A DNA stretch of 64,000 nt from Microvirga lotononidis (GCF_034627025.1 NZ_CP141048.1:4602001-4666000), one strand, 5' to 3'. Counted from the stretch's first letter, positions 18,401-26,798 are shown. The notes: generated from the letters alone by a model not told the origin. Translations and numbers: made by a program.

Positions 18401-19186
18401 TCAAACCGCGGTCCAGCCGCCATCCATCGCGATGTTCGCGCCGGTCATCTGGCTGGCCGCGTCCGAGCACAGGAAGACGGCGAGCGCCGCCACCTGATCG
18501 ACGGTGACGAACTGCTTGGTGGGCTGCGCCTCCAGGAACACGTCGTTGATGACCTGCTCCTTGGTCATGTTACGCGCCTTCATGGTGTCGGGGATCTGCT
18601 TCTCGACCAGCGGCGTCCAGACATAGCCGGGGCTGATGCAGTTGACCGTGATGCCGTCGGCCGCCACCTCCAGGGCCACCGTCTTGGTCAAGCCGGCGAT
18701 GCCGTGCTTGGCCGCCACATAGGCCGACTTGAACGGCGAGGCGACCAGCGAATGGGCCGAGGCCGTGTTGACGATGCGGCCCCATTTGCGCGCCTTCATG
18801 CCCGGCACCGCGGCCCGGATCGCGTGGAAGGCGGACGACAGGTTGATGGCGAGGATCTGGTCCCACTTCTCGACCGGAAAATTCTCCACCGGCGAGACGA
18901 ACTGGATGCCCGCGTTGTTGACCAGGATGTCGACCCCGCCGAAGCTCCGCTCGGCCAGGCGGATCATCGCCTCGATCTCGGCCGGCTTCGCCATGTCGGC
19001 CGGCGAATGGAGCGCCTTGACGCCGAACTCGCGCTCGATGCCGGCCCGCTCCGTCTCGATGGCGTCCGCATCGCCGAAGCCGTTGAGGACCACGTTGGCG
19101 CCGGCCTGGGCGAGCGCGCGGGCGATGGCCAGCCCGATGCCGCTGGTCGAGCCCGTCACGACCGCCGTCTTGGAATGAAGAGTCAC
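18401..19186 (-). CDS. bdhA: 3-hydroxybutyrate dehydrogenase (short-chain dehydrogenase)
   Basis: A 261-residue NAD-dependent enzyme interconverting (R)-3-hydroxybutyrate and acetoacetate, a step in polyhydroxybutyrate and ketone-body use. Cofactor loop TGSTSGIGLAIA near the N-terminus, NNAG at about 90, and the catalytic Ser/Tyr/Lys in ASAHSLVASPFKSAYVAAKH. The stretch AQPTKQFVTVDQVAALAVFL is typical of bacterial BdhA. Acetoacetate decarboxylase and a patatin lipase lie upstream on the same strand, a grouping often seen in alphaproteobacteria, with a response-regulator gene between. Confidence 0.93.
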   Translation of the reverse strand: MTLHSKTAVVTGSTSGIGLAIARALAQAGANVVLNGFGDADAIETERAGIEREFGVKALHSPADMAKPAEIEAMIRLAERSFGGVDILVNNAGIQFVSPVENFPVEKWDQILAINLSSAFHAIRAAVPGMKARKWGRIVNTASAHSLVASPFKSAYVAAKHGIAGLTKTVALEVAADGITVNCISPGYVWTPLVEKQIPDTMKARNMTKEQVINDVFLEAQPTKQFVTVDQVAALAVFLCSDAASQMTGANIAMDGGWTAV

Positions 19187-19503
19187 TGAAATCTCCTTGC
19201 TGCTCTGTCAAATCGTTCAATCGCGCCCGTCTCGGGAAGAAATCATCCTGCGATCCTCGACCGTCGGGCGCGGCTCCGTTGGGAAACCGGCGTTGAGCCG
19301 TTGTCCGCGTGCGCTCGCTTCGCCCATCCTTCGGATCCCGGCGACGGACGAGCAGGTCCTGGTCAGTGAAAGAGCAACACCCACGAGACCAATGCGAGCG
19401 GGGCGACAATCCCCAGGACAAAAGACACTGCGTTGCCTGTCATGACATGGCTTTCAGAACGCGTCGGCCCTCTCGCGAGCCGTCCTGCATCCGCGATCCG
19501 GCC
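19187..19503. other. Gap between bdhA and response regulator
   Basis: 317 bases. It holds an AGGAGATT ribosome binding site for bdhA and one possible 26-codon hydrophobic ORF on the minus strand (19363-19443). Nothing else was recognised. Confidence 0.4.
19363..19443 (-). CDS. Possible 26-residue hydrophobic small protein
   Basis: Reads MTGNAVSFVLGIVAPLALVS then WVLLFH and a stop: one transmembrane helix with short polar ends. No ribosome binding site is evident. The composition is what a genuine small membrane protein would show, but chance is not excluded. It lies between the response-regulator gene and bdhA on the same strand. Confidence 0.22.
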   Translation of the reverse strand: MTGNAVSFVLGIVAPLALVSWVLLFH

Positions 19504-19908
19504 TCAGGCCGCTCGGCTCGCCTCGGCGCCATTGGGCGTGACGCTCGTCGTCTCGGCGGCCGTCAGGACCAGGCGAAGGGCATTGAATATTGCGGCCGGC
19601 GTCGGCCGCATCAGGACACGATCGCCACGCGATGAAATCCTCTGCTCCGCGCCGGCCAGGATCACGGGCCTGTTCTCGTGCAGGTCGTGATACTGATCGG
19701 CGAGAATCCATCCGTCGACCAGGCCGGGCAGGACCGCACGCGTGTACAGCCAGCCCACGGGTCGGCTCCAGTCGCGCAAGGCCGCGAGGGCGCTTTCTCC
19801 CCTACTCGCCGTGATGACGTCGTGGGCTTGGGCGCGCAGCCACTGCGCGAGCGTCTCCCGCATGATCGGGTTGTCGTCCGCGATGAGGATACGTTGCGGC
19901 GTTGCCAT
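19504..19908 (-). CDS. Single-domain response regulator (CheY-like)
   Basis: A 134-residue receiver domain without an output domain. The acidic pocket is seen in RILIADDNPIMRETLAQWL. The expected phosphoacceptor region reads RAVLPGLVDGWILAD, so the usual Asp at the end of beta-3 is not obvious (a Leu-Pro-Gly-Leu-Val-Asp stretch); phosphorylation may be altered or lost. The start at 19908 (MATPQR) gives the normal receiver N-terminus. No kinase gene is adjacent. It sits between bdhA and acetoacetate decarboxylase. Confidence 0.75.
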   Translation of the reverse strand: MATPQRILIADDNPIMRETLAQWLRAQAHDVITASRGESALAALRDWSRPVGWLYTRAVLPGLVDGWILADQYHDLHENRPVILAGAEQRISSRGDRVLMRPTPAAIFNALRLVLTAAETTSVTPNGAEASRAA

Positions 19909-20002
19909 GCTCGCGATGCCCTTTGGAGCGCGCCGAGGGCTCATGCGCCCGAGACGCGGGCAGGGAGCGGAACGGCTGGCCGCGTTCGCGCCGGGGCAAT
20001 CC

Positions 20003-20788
20003 TCATCCCAGGAATTCATAGCGCTTCTCCTTCCGATGGACGTGCTCCGACGGCGCCAGGTAGTCATGAACGACCCTGCCGAGCCCGAGCGTCAGGTCCG
20101 CCACGAGATGAGTGGCCGAGACGACCTCGAGGATCGGAAGCTCCGCAACCGGCGCAAGCGCGTGGGACCAGAGGTTCAGGGACGCCGGGCCGGTCCAAGC
20201 CCCCTTCAGCGCCACGTCCTCCAGGTGATACTCGACGAGCTCGCAGATGCGCGGCGTACCATCCACATGCGGTATGATCTTGAGAAGGAAGTTCGGTTCC
20301 GCGAGCGAGGCCTTGACGGCGGCGGCATCCACGGATCCGTGCTTGTATCCCATCGTGGCGGTCGCGACCCGAACCGGACCGTAGTCGAGCGTGCCGACCA
20401 GGGTATCGACCTCCGTGCGCAGGGTGGGGTTCGCGAGCTTCTTAGGAAAACCCCACAGCTCGCGCCCGGCCGCGATGGGCGGGTGGTCGTTGAGAAACAT
20501 GCAATGGCTGTAGCTGCCCTTGCGGCCGCGAAACGAGACGGGAATGACTTGCCCGCATTCGGTGTAGTCGCCGAAACCGGTCGAGTCCGGCATGCGGATG
20601 AACTCGAACTTCACCAGCGGCTCGTCGACCTGGAGCGGCTCGGGAACGAGTTCGCGCAGCCTCCTCGGGTCGGTGCGGTAGGTGACGATCAGGTACTCCC
20701 TGTCGCTGAAGCGATAGGGTCCGATCGGATAGGCCGGGCTGGTCAGGGGCATGGCGAATGCCCTGGTCCTGACGGTATCTTCGTGCAT
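20003..20788 (-). CDS. adc: Acetoacetate decarboxylase
   Basis: A 261-residue enzyme converting acetoacetate to acetone and CO2. Recognisable blocks are [36 protein letters not shown], and [16 protein letters not shown], where the second Lys of the FPKK motif is the Schiff-base lysine of the family; the Glu of [15 protein letters not shown] also matches. The ATG at 20788 ([11 protein letters not shown]) is chosen; the much longer open frame upstream is a shadow of the patatin gene. Together with bdhA and the patatin lipase it forms a ketone-body/PHB cluster. Confidence 0.93.
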   Translation of the reverse strand: MHEDTVRTRAFAMPLTSPAYPIGPYRFSDREYLIVTYRTDPRRLRELVPEPLQVDEPLVKFEFIRMPDSTGFGDYTECGQVIPVSFRGRKGSYSHCMFLNDHPPIAAGRELWGFPKKLANPTLRTEVDTLVGTLDYGPVRVATATMGYKHGSVDAAAVKASLAEPNFLLKIIPHVDGTPRICELVEYHLEDVALKGAWTGPASLNLWSHALAPVAELPILEVVSATHLVADLTLGLGRVVHDYLAPSEHVHRKEKRYEFLG

Positions 20789-20868
20789 GACTGGAATGTC
20801 CTGTGCTTGATGGAGCGGGCGCCACGGCCGGAGGCCCGCCCGCGTGCCGATTTCACTTTCTTCGGGCG

Positions 20869-22041
20869 CTACTCCCGCCCGTCCTTCACGAGATCGAACG
20901 TGCGGACCCCTTCCTGACCGTCGGGCCGCTGCAGGACCTCGGGATGGCGCAAGGTGCGCACCGCATCGTGGTAGCCGGCGCGCCAGTGCTCCTCCATGGA
21001 CAGGCGCGAAAACTCGTAATCCTTCGAATGGCCTTCGTAGTGTCGCGACCGGTAGATCATCTGGATGATGCTGTACGCCTTGCGGTCCGCCTCCGGGCTG
21101 AGGAGCTTCGCCTCCTCGGTGGATCGCAGGTCGTCCGGCAGGTGAGACAGGAGGCTGGCGAGCGCGTGGCGCAGGCGCTGCACGCGCTTGAACTGATCCG
21201 TGCTGGCGCGGGTCCGGCTGGAATACTGGATTTCCTTGTGCCGCGTCGCGACCTCGGCGAGGTTGCCGGGCAGTTCGCCGTGGGCGCTCCACAGATCGAC
21301 CTGGAAGGCGAGCGTGTCCTGGCGCGGGCCGGAATCGACGACCCATTCCAGAGGCGTGTTCGAGATCAGGCCGCCGTCCCAGTAGTGCTCGCCGTCGATC
21401 TCGACCGCCGGGAAGCCGGGCGGCAGCGATCCGCTCGCCATCACGTGCTCGGGGCGGATCGTGTGCGTCGTGTTGTCGAAATAGACGAAATTGCCTGTGC
21501 GCACGTTCACGGCGCCGACGCTGAAGCGCATCCCGCCCGCATTGATCCGGTCGAAATCGACCACCCGCTCCAAAGTGCTCTTCAGGTACTTGGTCTCGTA
21601 GAAGCTCGTCGCCTCGAGGGCACCGTCCGGGTGCAGCCAGGGAGCAAGCAGGCGGGGGGCGAAGAAGCTCGTGGCTCCGCTGACGAGCGCGCAGGTCGCG
21701 CTCATCTGGTTGAAGAGGGCCCGCGCGAGGTCGCCCTTGGGGGCGATCCCATGGAGGGCGGCGGTCCAGTTGAGCACGGGACTGGCCGTGATCTCCTGCC
21801 AGAACGTGCGCAGCTTGGCGACGCGCTCGGTCGGTTCGTTCCCGGCGATGATCGCGGAATTGATGGCGCCGATGGAGACGCCGGCGACCCAGTCGGGATG
21901 GATGCCGGCCTCGGCAAGGGCCTCGTAGACCCCGGCCTGGTAGGCGCCGAGCGCCCCTCCGCCCTGCAGCACCAGGGCCACGCACTCGAACGGAAGGTCC
22001 CGGGCGGCGACCATGAGATCTGGCTGGACTTGTATGTTCAT
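20869..22041 (-). CDS. Patatin-like phospholipase
   Basis: A 390-residue serine lipid acyl hydrolase. The oxyanion hole [11 protein letters not shown] and nucleophile elbow GVSIG (G-x-S-x-G) are near the N-terminus, and the second catalytic residue is the Asp of DGGLISNTP. The C-terminal region ([20 protein letters not shown]) matches the long alphaproteobacterial patatin subfamily that often neighbours bdhA and adc. Start MNIQVQPDL at 22041 lies near a GGAACA ribosome binding site. It may act on membrane lipid or on storage polymer granules; the latter is inference from the neighbours. Confidence 0.9.
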   Translation of the reverse strand: MNIQVQPDLMVAARDLPFECVALVLQGGGALGAYQAGVYEALAEAGIHPDWVAGVSIGAINSAIIAGNEPTERVAKLRTFWQEITASPVLNWTAALHGIAPKGDLARALFNQMSATCALVSGATSFFAPRLLAPWLHPDGALEATSFYETKYLKSTLERVVDFDRINAGGMRFSVGAVNVRTGNFVYFDNTTHTIRPEHVMASGSLPPGFPAVEIDGEHYWDGGLISNTPLEWVVDSGPRQDTLAFQVDLWSAHGELPGNLAEVATRHKEIQYSSRTRASTDQFKRVQRLRHALASLLSHLPDDLRSTEEAKLLSPEADRKAYSIIQMIYRSRHYEGHSKDYEFSRLSMEEHWRAGYHDAVRTLRHPEVLQRPDGQEGVRTFDLVKDGRE

Positions 22042-22437
22042 GACATGTGTTCCTTCGCCGCGTCTCCCCATCGGCGGGGCGGATTGCAGCACTCCGGTCC
22101 TCCCATGCGGGTGAACGGCGGCCGGTGCGTGCGATCCGGGGCCTTGGAGCCCCCTCGGCGGTCGGAGGGAACCTGCCCGAACGATCCGTGGCGCGCTTTG
22201 AGACGGCGTCCATTTCTCCCTGAGACGAGCTTGATTTTGGCGCCGATTCGAGAACGCGGATCCGGCAGCCGACCACTCCGGGCTTCGGGATGAATGGCAG
22301 CGGTGTGCGCCGACGGTTGCCATTCCAGGGCCGGCATGGCGCGATGCGGCCCGGTTTCGCGGCCCGGAGAGGATGGTTTCTGCCGGGCCTCGCTGCTGAT
22401 AACCTGCTCGCGTGTCCCTTTCGGCAGGAGCCTCGTC
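22042..22437. other. Divergent intergenic region patatin / CadC-like regulator
   Basis: 396 bases between divergent genes, presumed to carry promoters for the patatin-adc-bdhA cluster and the winged-helix regulator. A GGCAGGAG site precedes the ATG at 22438. No distinct operator was found by eye. Confidence 0.4.
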
Positions 22438-24015
22438 ATGCGCTACCTGTTCGACGACTTCGTGCTCGATCCCGACCGGCGCGAGCTCCGCCGGAACGAC
22501 GACCTCATCGAACTCGAACCCCAGGTGTTCGACCTCCTGGAGTTCCTGATCCGCACGAGGGACCGTGTGGCCAGCAGGGATGACCTGCTCGAGGCCGTGT
22601 GGCACGGCCGCATCGTGTCCGAGTCGACGCTCAGCAGCCGGATCAATGCCGCGCGCGCGGCGATCGGCGACGACGGCACCCGCCAGCGCCTGATCCGGAC
22701 GCTACCGCGCAGGGGTGTCCGCTTCGTCGGCGATGTGCGGGATGTGCAGGATCGGACACTCGAGGCAGAACCCGAGCCGGAGGTCCTGCAGGCCTCCTCC
22801 GACTCTCCCGCCAAGGTCCCGTCGATCGCCGTGCTGCCGTTCACCAACATGAGCGGAGGACAGGAGGACGACTCCTTCGCGGACGGGACGACCGAGGAGA
22901 TCATCACCGGATTGGCGCAATGCACCGGGTTGGGCGTCGTGGCCCGAAACTCCTCGTTCGCCTTCAAGGGACGACCGGTGGACGTTCGGACGATCGGGCA
23001 TGAGCTCGGCGCGGGCTACGTGCTGGAAGGCAGCGTCCGCCGCGGCAATGGACGACTTCGTATCACGGCCCAGCTCATCGATGCACGATCCGGGGTCCAT
23101 CTGTGGGCCGAGCGCTACGACGGGGACCTCCGGGATGTGTTCGAGCTCCAGGACCGGATCACCGCGAGCGTGGTCGCGGCCATCGAACCGAAGCTGCTGT
23201 TCAACGAGGCCGATCGAGTTCGCCGTCGGCCGCCGCAGAGCCTGGATGCCTACGATCTTTATCTTCGAGGTCTCTCGCTGATCAACGCATACAATGCCGA
23301 AGCCGCGACCGAGGCCTTGCAATGCTTCGACAAGGCCCTGGAATGCGAACCCGCTTACGCCCAGGCCATGGCCGCATCGGCATGCTATCGCGGCCTGTGC
23401 CAATTCCAGGGTTGGGCCGGATCGTCGGAGGAGCCAAGCTCCAGGGGCGCGAGTCTGGCGTGGGACGCGATCGCCCTCGCGCCCAACGACCCCAGCGTGC
23501 TGTGGATGGCAGCATTCGCGATCTGGGTGCTGGCCAAGGACGGGCCCCGCTCACGGGAGCTGTTCCGGCGCTCGCTGAGCATCAACCGGAACTCCGACAT
23601 CGCGATGGCGCTGGCGGGCTGGGTCGAGGCCGCGACGGGAAATCCCGCGGCGGGCCGTGCGTTGATCGAAGAGTCCAGGCGTCTCAATCCCACGCCGCCG
23701 ACGCCATGGGTCGCGCTGACCGGGATGGCATTCACGTACATCGTCGAAGGGAAATACGCGGAGGCGGTCCGATGGGCGGAGCAGGCCGTGGACCAGAACC
23801 GCCGCTTTGCTCTCGCACTCCGCAGCCTCGCAGTCGCACTGGTGGGAACGGGCGAGATGGATAGAGCCCGACTGATCGTGGACGAGATCCTGAAGATCGA
23901 GCCGGACGCAACGGTCGCCAGCCTCCCTGACCGGATGCCTCATGTCAGCGAACCGGTGCTGCGAACCTACATCGAGACGCTCGGACGAGCCGGGCTGCCG
24001 CAGGGGCCTGTTTAG
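22438..24015 (+). CDS. CadC-like winged-helix regulator with TolB-like and TPR domains
   Basis: A 525-residue protein. Residues 1-95 are an OmpR/CadC-type winged helix (LEPQVFDLLEFLIRTRDRVA, then RTLPRRGVRFVGDV). Residues about 125-250 match the TolB N-terminal/FlgO-like module seen in adenylate-cyclase-like regulators (PSIAVLPFTNMSGGQEDD, GAGYVLEGSVRRGNGRLRIT). The C-terminal half holds TPR-like helical repeats (ATEALQCFDKALECEPAYAQ). Such proteins are common soluble one-component regulators in Hyphomicrobiales; I see no transmembrane helix. The ATG at 22438 with GGCAGGAG is preferred over the longer frame. Targets unknown. Confidence 0.88.
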   Translation: MRYLFDDFVLDPDRRELRRNDDLIELEPQVFDLLEFLIRTRDRVASRDDLLEAVWHGRIVSESTLSSRINAARAAIGDDGTRQRLIRTLPRRGVRFVGDVRDVQDRTLEAEPEPEVLQASSDSPAKVPSIAVLPFTNMSGGQEDDSFADGTTEEIITGLAQCTGLGVVARNSSFAFKGRPVDVRTIGHELGAGYVLEGSVRRGNGRLRITAQLIDARSGVHLWAERYDGDLRDVFELQDRITASVVAAIEPKLLFNEADRVRRRPPQSLDAYDLYLRGLSLINAYNAEAATEALQCFDKALECEPAYAQAMAASACYRGLCQFQGWAGSSEEPSSRGASLAWDAIALAPNDPSVLWMAAFAIWVLAKDGPRSRELFRRSLSINRNSDIAMALAGWVEAATGNPAAGRALIEESRRLNPTPPTPWVALTGMAFTYIVEGKYAEAVRWAEQAVDQNRRFALALRSLAVALVGTGEMDRARLIVDEILKIEPDATVASLPDRMPHVSEPVLRTYIETLGRAGLPQGPV

Positions 24016-24151
24016 ATGGCGACCGGTTCGGGGAGCCTGACACGTCGGAGCCCCAGCTGGATCTGCGGGATCGTACCGATGCTCCACCCGGCGCGGACCC
24101 TGCCGCTCTTTCGCATGGCGCGACGATACTGATTTGCCGAGCTTCCTCCGA

Positions 24152-24240
24152 CGTCATGCCCGCGCTTGTCGCGGGTATCCACGCCTTTTCGACGCTGCGG
24201 GTTTAAGACGTGGGTGGCCGGAACAAGTCCTGCCATGACG
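24152..24240. repeat. Dispersed palindromic intergenic repeat, copy 2
   Basis: Same element as 6403-6492: begins CGTCATGCCCGCGC and ends TGCCATGACG, with the shared middle GACGTGGGTGGCCGGAACAA. It again stands beside a copy of the small single-span membrane protein gene. Confidence 0.7.
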
Positions 24241-24260
24241 GTGGAGGGTGTCATCCCCCC

Positions 24261-24608
24261 TCACCCCTCCGGCCGGCGGAACACGCCCTGCACCACCGAG
24301 CCGCGTCCGATGAGTTCGGGCGGCGGGTTGGTCCGGCCGACTTCCTGCGGCTGGCGGTCATGCCAGTAGACCATCCAGCGGCCCTGCGGGTCCTGGTAGA
24401 CGCCGTAGATCAGGTGGCCGCGCCACTCACCGTGAGCGCGCCACGCGCCGCGCGAGGAGCCGAACAGTTCGCGCAAGCCGCGCATCAGCAGCCATGTGAC
24501 GCCGAGCGCAGTGACGGGAACGGCGACGAGCCAGAGCGCTTGGATGAATTCGGGCCAGGTGTGGAACTTCGAGAGCCAATCGGCCCATGCGGAATAAGGC
24601 TGGTCCAT
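24261..24608 (-). CDS. Small single-span membrane protein, paralogue of the 6851 protein
   Basis: A 115-residue protein of unknown function. It shares WADWLSKFHTWPEFIQALWL with the 6851 protein, then one transmembrane helix and the conserved tail GHLIYGVYQDPQGRWMVY and PPPELIGRGSVVQGVFRRP. The linker after the helix differs. The upstream minus-strand region (24609-24850) contains several inverted repeats and may be a structured leader. Conservation of two copies within 17 kb suggests a real gene with a conserved soluble domain. Confidence 0.75.
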   Translation of the reverse strand: MDQPYSAWADWLSKFHTWPEFIQALWLVAVPVTALGVTWLLMRGLRELFGSSRGAWRAHGEWRGHLIYGVYQDPQGRWMVYWHDRQPQEVGRTNPPPELIGRGSVVQGVFRRPEG

Positions 24609-24949
24609 CGCTGCAACTCCCTGATTGAAGCGACCACCAGGAGCCCTGGTGGCCGGGGAGTTGAGAAGCCGCGCAAAGTCGACCGCGCTGCCCTTTAGGC
24701 TTTCGCCCTGGACATGCGACAGCGCCTCCCCGACCGTAAGGTTGGGAAGGCATCGAATGACGGCCGATGCCGGCCGCTTTACGAGGGGTTCTCACGCCCC
24801 AGAACCGGATGCGTCCGGCTCCGGTGACGAGGTAACACGCAACAGGGGTGCGGGGTCAATGGGCTCGCGGCCGAGGCATTCCCCCTCGCCCACAGGGCAT
24901 CGCGCTCCTGCTGTCACAACCTGGCAGGATGTCGTGTTAAGCTCGCCCC
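24609..24949. other. Divergent intergenic region with inverted repeats
   Basis: 341 bases. An 8-base-arm hairpin CCACCAGG/CCTGGTGG lies at 24634-24652, and further short inverted repeats (for example GGCATCG/CGATGCC around 24750-24780) suggest a structured 5' leader for the minus-strand gene. The right end carries the CTGTCA-N5-TGGCAG operator of the WYL regulator. No known riboswitch class was recognised. Confidence 0.35.
24911..24927. promoter_or_regulatory. Inverted-repeat operator upstream of the WYL regulator
   Basis: CTGTCA-N5-TGGCAG, an inverted repeat with one mismatch, ending 22 bases before the regulator ATG. The mirror version CTGCCA-N5-TGACAG occurs in front of the glutathione transferase start. 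Same half-sites, same five-base spacing. Confidence 0.6.
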
Positions 24950-26332
24950 ATGTCCCGCGCCGAACGCCTCTTCGACCTGCTGCAAATCCTCCGCCGCCAC
25001 CGCCGCCCCGTCAGCGGCGCGGTGCTGGCCCGGGAGGCCGGGATTTCGCTGCGCACGCTCTATCGCGACATCGGCTCGCTCCAGGGCATGGGCGCACAGA
25101 TCGAAGGCGAGCCGGGGCTCGGCTATGTGCTCAAGCCCGGCTTCCTGCTGCCGCCCCTGATGTTCTCCGCCCAGGAGATCGAGGCGCTGTCGCTCGGCCT
25201 GCAATGGGTCGGGCGGCGCACCGATGCCGATATGGGACAGGCAGCCCGCAACGTGATGGCCAAAGTCGCCGCGGTCCTGCCCGCCGAGCTGCGCGAGCGC
25301 ATGGAGGACGACGCGATGATCGTCGGCCACGGCTGGGAGCGGCCGCAGGCGGTCGATCTCGCGCTCCTGCGGCGGGCGCTGAACGAGAGCCGCAAGCTGT
25401 CTCTTGCCTATACCGACGAGAAGGGCGCGAGCACCGCGCGGGTTGTGTGGCCCGTGTCGCTCGGCTTCTTCGAATCGACCCGTGTGCTGGCGGCCTGGTG
25501 CGAGCTGCGCGGCGGCTTCCGGCATTTCCGCGCCGACCGGATCGAGGCGGCGGAGATCCTGCCCGAGCGCCTGCCCCGGCCACGCCGGCAGCTCATGAAG
25601 GAATGGCGGAACACGCTGCTGCCAGAATCTGACAGTGGCGTGCGCTATTCCATCTCCCGTTCACACGACACCAGGGAGATCCCCATGAGCACGGATACCA
25701 AGAGCGCAGACCTCGTCCTCTACACCAATCCGCAATCGCGCGGCGGCATCGTGCACTGGATGCTGGAGGAGATCGGCTGCCCCTACACCATCAAGGTGCT
25801 GGAATACGGGACCACGATGAAGGCGCCGGAATACCTCGCCATCAACCCGATGGGCAAGGTGCCGGCGATCAGGCACGGCAACGCGATCGTCACGGAGGCC
25901 GCTGCGATCTGCGCCTATCTGGCCGATGCCTTCCCCGAGGCGTGCCTCGCGCCTGCGCCGGAGCATCGCGGCGACTATTACCGCTGGCTCTTCTTCACGG
26001 CCGGCTGCCTCGAGCCCGCCGCCTCCAACCACGTCCTCGGCTGGAACCCCTCGCCCGACATGGAAGCCCGCTTCGGCTACGGCTCCTATGGGCGTGTGCT
26101 GGATACCCTCGACGCCTGGCTTCAGGACCGGACCTATGTGGCCGGAGACCGCTTCACCGCCGCCGACGTCCTGCTCGCGAGCCATCTGCAATGGGGCATG
26201 ACGACGGGCATGATCGAAAAGCGCCGCGCCTTCGAAGCCTATATCGCGAACCATGTCACCCGCCCGGCCGCGACGCGTGCGGACGAGCAGGCCGAGAAGC
26301 TGTCCGCGCAGCAGGCTTGGAAGGCCGCGTGA
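24950..26332 (+). CDS. YafY-type HTH/WYL regulator reading in frame into a glutathione transferase
   Basis: The open frame gives a 460-residue product with no stop between two usually separate proteins. Residues 1-60 are a DeoR/YafY-type helix-turn-helix (VSGAVLAREAGISLRTLYRD). Residues about 135-225 form a WYL ligand domain (LLRRALNESRKLSLAYTDEK, then FRADRIEAAEILPERLPRPR). A linker of about 20 residues leads to the glutathione transferase starting at residue 246. An internal ATG with its own GGAGAT site (25685) suggests the transferase is also made alone. The operator motif lies upstream and again inside the linker region, so the regulator probably controls both itself and the transferase. 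Fusion versus lost stop codon cannot be decided here. Confidence 0.75.
   Translation: MSRAERLFDLLQILRRHRRPVSGAVLAREAGISLRTLYRDIGSLQGMGAQIEGEPGLGYVLKPGFLLPPLMFSAQEIEALSLGLQWVGRRTDADMGQAARNVMAKVAAVLPAELRERMEDDAMIVGHGWERPQAVDLALLRRALNESRKLSLAYTDEKGASTARVVWPVSLGFFESTRVLAAWCELRGGFRHFRADRIEAAEILPERLPRPRRQLMKEWRNTLLPESDSGVRYSISRSHDTREIPMSTDTKSADLVLYTNPQSRGGIVHWMLEEIGCPYTIKVLEYGTTMKAPEYLAINPMGKVPAIRHGNAIVTEAAAICAYLADAFPEACLAPAPEHRGDYYRWLFFTAGCLEPAASNHVLGWNPSPDMEARFGYGSYGRVLDTLDAWLQDRTYVAGDRFTAADVLLASHLQWGMTTGMIEKRRAFEAYIANHVTRPAATRADEQAEKLSAQQAWKAA
25619..25635. promoter_or_regulatory. Second operator copy inside the regulator's 3' coding end
   Basis: CTGCCA-N5-TGACAG, the mirror form of the motif at 24911, located 50 bases before the internal start of the glutathione transferase. 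It would place the regulator at the transferase promoter. Confidence 0.6.
25685..26332 (+). CDS. Glutathione S-transferase family protein (internal start of the fused frame)
   Basis: A 215-residue soluble transferase. The thioredoxin-like N-terminal half includes LYTNPQSRGGIVHWMLEEI and the glutathione-contact motif GKVPAIRHGNAIVTEAAAI; the helical C-terminal half includes YVAGDRFTAADVLLASHLQW. The start MSTDTKSADL at 25685 is supported by GGAGAT at good spacing and by homologous family N-termini. It detoxifies electrophiles using glutathione; substrate unknown. It shares its frame with the upstream WYL regulator, which is the likely controller. Confidence 0.85.
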   Translation: MSTDTKSADLVLYTNPQSRGGIVHWMLEEIGCPYTIKVLEYGTTMKAPEYLAINPMGKVPAIRHGNAIVTEAAAICAYLADAFPEACLAPAPEHRGDYYRWLFFTAGCLEPAASNHVLGWNPSPDMEARFGYGSYGRVLDTLDAWLQDRTYVAGDRFTAADVLLASHLQWGMTTGMIEKRRAFEAYIANHVTRPAATRADEQAEKLSAQQAWKAA

Positions 26333-26420
26333 CGCCGCCCCACCCGCGCGGGCGGGCGGGCGGTGACCGCACCTGTGCCGGGCAGATCGGTTGGGAATGA
26401 CCCCGGTGGCATTCCTCCGC

Positions 26421-26452
26421 CGTCATGGCCGGCACGTGTCCCGGCCATGACG
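26421..26452. repeat. Palindromic repeat (CGTCATGGCCGG type)
   Basis: Exact 12-base arms CGTCATGGCCGG / CCGGCCATGACG with an eight-base loop. It is a shorter relative of the dispersed repeats at 6403 and 24152, again just ahead of an rRNA-leader-like element. A degenerate version follows at about 26823-26920. Confidence 0.6.
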
Positions 26453-26494
26453 GGTGAGGGTGTGAGCGCGTGATGTTATGTTCTCACTTTGTTC

Positions 26495-26523
26495 TTGACA
26501 GGGGGATGAACCTTGGCTATATC
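26495..26523 (+). promoter_or_regulatory. Near-consensus sigma-70 promoter of rRNA-leader-like element 2
   Basis: TTGACA at 26495-26500, a 17-base spacer, TATATC at 26518-26523; identical boxes and spacing to the promoter at 6533, although the spacer sequences differ. Confidence 0.75.
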
Positions 26524-26798
26524 GTTACCCATCCCCGCCTGACGAGGGGCGCGCTCGCGAGGCGTCGCAGTTGTGGGGTGGGGAACGGTCCTGCCGCAGG
26601 TCTCGCACACCTGCGACGGGAGGCCCTTGGCAGCCCTGTGCTGGTCCAAGTCGAAACGCCTAAAAGAACCGTGCGGGACGAGCAGTTCGGCTCTTCCATC
26701 TTACACTCACAAGCGAGCCGGGCTGCCCGCCGCGCCACCCTCGAACCCTGACAGGCTCGCAGCGCAAGCTGCGGGCCCCAAGGTGCTGCTCTTTGACA
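26524..26798 (+). ncRNA. Orphan rRNA-operon-type leader with boxA, copy 2 (putative small RNA)
   Basis: Homologous over its length to 6562-6841. It ends with TGCTCTTTGACA (26787-26798), one mismatch to the E. coli rrn boxA TGCTCTTTAACA. Just before boxA there is a perfect CGCAGC-GCAA-GCTGCG hairpin. The stems GGTCTC/GAGGCC and GTTCGGCTC/GAGCCGGGC are kept while loops vary. No 16S rRNA gene follows. Interpretation as a duplicated rRNA promoter-leader or derived small RNA is inference. Confidence 0.5.

Noticed and set aside
20003..22276. 757-codon minus-strand frame as one large protein
   Set aside because: Only the last 261 codons (acetoacetate decarboxylase) are protein-like; the rest is a shifted shadow of the patatin gene.
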